A stretch of 37,460 bases of DNA from Candidatus Pacearchaeota archaeon (lineage in GTDB: Archaea > Nanobdellota > Nanobdellia > Pacearchaeales > GW2011-AR1): NCBI GenBank assembly GCA_016866935.1, contig VGKS01000005.1, forward strand, positions 1 through 37,460, in the 5' to 3' direction. Under the pieces are notes generated by a model. That model was not told where the DNA came from. It worked only from the letters and a program-made list of their open reading frames with translations, and did not search any database. Numbering within the stretch: position 1 is the stretch's first letter; each line of letters opens with the position of its first letter. Shown piece after piece: positions 35,853 through 37,460 of the stretch. A program made the translations under genes and the position numbers.

Positions 35853-37422
35853 CTAAAGAACTTTTTGATTTTCTTAGTCTTCTGGATACTTCAACTAACG
35901 GATTCTTTATATCTGGAGCTTTATCTATTAATTTAAGGTCTTTGTAAAAAGAGTCGTTGCTGTAGTTAGGAGGCAGAATCTTTTTTTTCTGTCTAAAATG
36001 CCAATCAAGTTGAGATTTTATGTAACCTTCTTTAAGGGGAGGGTCGTTTAGTTTATTCCAATCTCTTATTTTTTGGGATACATAATCATCAGGATAATTA
36101 AGACATCTCAGAAAAGTTAGAAGAACAAAAAGTCCTCTTTTTCTTCCCTCTGGAAGCCCTTTCAACAATTTCTTTATTGATTGAGGGTACATATCTTCTG
36201 TAACTCCTGTATAATCTGCAACATATTCTTCAGATATTCTTTTCTTTTCTTCTTTTGGTTGACTTTCGGATTTCCAATTGAGAGAGGTTTCAAGTAAATG
36301 TTGCGATTCATTTTCTTTTGCTTGTTTATAGAATGGCTTGATTATTATTCTTAGAGGATTCGCATTTGCTGGAGTAAAAGATAATATTTCGTCTTTATCT
36401 AATACTACGCTAGAAAGGGATGTCTTTTCATGAAGAGAATAAGGCATTCTGAATAAATGACGAGGGGCTACTAATACTAAGTCTAGTGGAGCTATATCTT
36501 CTGTTTTGATATCTTCTGCAAATTCTTTAGCATATTCAGATTTAGAAGATATAGTCACTTTATTTCTAGACTCGACTTCAGATTTATTTAAATTAGAGAA
36601 ACCACATTTTTCACACTCGAAATATTCTTTGGAGCTTATTACTTCAAAGAATCCTCTGCATATATCATTAGTACATCGCAGTTTCTTTGCTGTAATTTTG
36701 TAATCTGGCCTTTCTAGAGGTGTTGAGCAAACGTTACATTTGAATAATACTGAACTTTTCTTATTAGCACCACTAGAACATTTTGGACATGTAATTGTCA
36801 ATAAATCTTCTTTAGAAAGATTCATTCTTTCTTTAACTGCTTCAAAGTTTATCCCTAATTCTTTTAATTTTAAACTGAACTTAGGCTTTATCTTTTGCAT
36901 AAGGAACTCGACTATGGCTCTAGGCCATTCAGGAAACATGTCTTTTGTTTTCAAACCTCTAAATTCGATAGGGAATGCACTTGAAGGAACTATTATGTGC
37001 AAACCTTTAGATCCTGAAAACTTTAGACCGTAACTCGTTATCCCAAAATTCTCTAGTTCTTCTACCAATAAAAGGGCTGCAATTTTAGAATAGTCAAGAA
37101 ATGGTGAGTCTATATCTATCAGAAGATCCCACGACTTTCTGTTTTCAGACATTTCTTTTTGAGTCATGTCCGAATTTATTGCCAATGGGTCATTCCAAAT
37201 TTCTTCTGAAGCATGAAAAGATGTTGCTCCTTTATTTACTAAACCCATTATGTCAGAGATATACTGTATTGTATCAGGTCTTTTACCAAATCCTTCGAAA
37301 TATCTAGGTACAACTTCTCTATCGCGCGCGAATTCAAGAATTGCCTGTTGAACCTTTGGGTTTGAGTAGTATAGTTTTGTTATTGATCTTATTCTCTTTT
37401 CTTTCTCTGATACCTCTTCCAT
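35836..37422 (-). CDS. priS: DNA primase: PriS-type catalytic domain, Cys4-type insertions and PriL-CTD-like C-terminus
   Basis: LLIDIDSP, YGLKFSGSKGLHIIVP, RHLFRMPYSLHEKTSLSSV; CPKC/CNVC/CTNDIC/CEKC. Confidence 0.88.
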   Translation of the reverse strand: MEEVSEKEKRIRSITKLYYSNPKVQQAILEFARDREVVPRYFEGFGKRPDTIQYISDIMGLVNKGATSFHASEEIWNDPLAINSDMTQKEMSENRKSWDLLIDIDSPFLDYSKIAALLLVEELENFGITSYGLKFSGSKGLHIIVPSSAFPIEFRGLKTKDMFPEWPRAIVEFLMQKIKPKFSLKLKELGINFEAVKERMNLSKEDLLTITCPKCSSGANKKSSVLFKCNVCSTPLERPDYKITAKKLRCTNDICRGFFEVISSKEYFECEKCGFSNLNKSEVESRNKVTISSKSEYAKEFAEDIKTEDIAPLDLVLVAPRHLFRMPYSLHEKTSLSSVVLDKDEILSFTPANANPLRIIIKPFYKQAKENESQHLLETSLNWKSESQPKEEKKRISEEYVADYTGVTEDMYPQSIKKLLKGLPEGRKRGLFVLLTFLRCLNYPDDYVSQKIRDWNKLNDPPLKEGYIKSQLDWHFRQKKKILPPNYSNDSFYKDLKLIDKAPDIKNPLVEVSRRLRKSKSSLVNSNQ

Positions 37423-37460
37423 AATTTTTTAGTATCTAGTATGTTTATATGAATTGTTAT

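Noticed and set aside
1-37460. CRISPR arrays, transposases or prophage genes
   Set aside because: No regularly spaced repeats, Cas motifs, transposase DDE/serine recombinase motifs or phage structural genes seen.

Overview
AT-rich archaeal window, most likely DPANN (Woesearchaeota/Pacearchaeota-like). Basis: archaeal-type 16S and 23S rRNA, archaeal RNase P RNA, S19e/L39e/L31e, TrmY, Cbf5, Hjc, a fused primase, a form II/III-like RuBisCO and class III signal-peptide proteins. Both rRNA genes carry insertions. The 16S has an ~825 nt intron with a single-motif LAGLIDADG endonuclease, placed at about E. coli G1401, inside the universal 1391R/1406R primer region. The 23S has an ORF-less ~437 nt insertion at about E. 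coli U2593, the same exon sequence as the I-CreI intron site. Its P/Q/R/S-like core elements read as a group I intron. The rRNA genes are ~2.3 kb apart, each with its own putative TATA box and processing stem, and tRNA-Ala(UGC) lies between them on the opposite strand. The rest of the window holds RNase P RNA, tRNA-Phe followed by a partial repeat of its 3' end, an ABC exporter plus pilin-like operon, RuBisCO, a ribosomal protein operon, a MazF-type toxin-antitoxin pair, lysS with a 57-aa histone-fold-like gene missing from the ORF track, a 27-aa acidic microprotein, tRNA pseudouridine genes, and a ~9 kb block of predicted surface/secreted proteins. The window ends in a primase gene. All homology calls are from motif recognition by eye; no searches were run.
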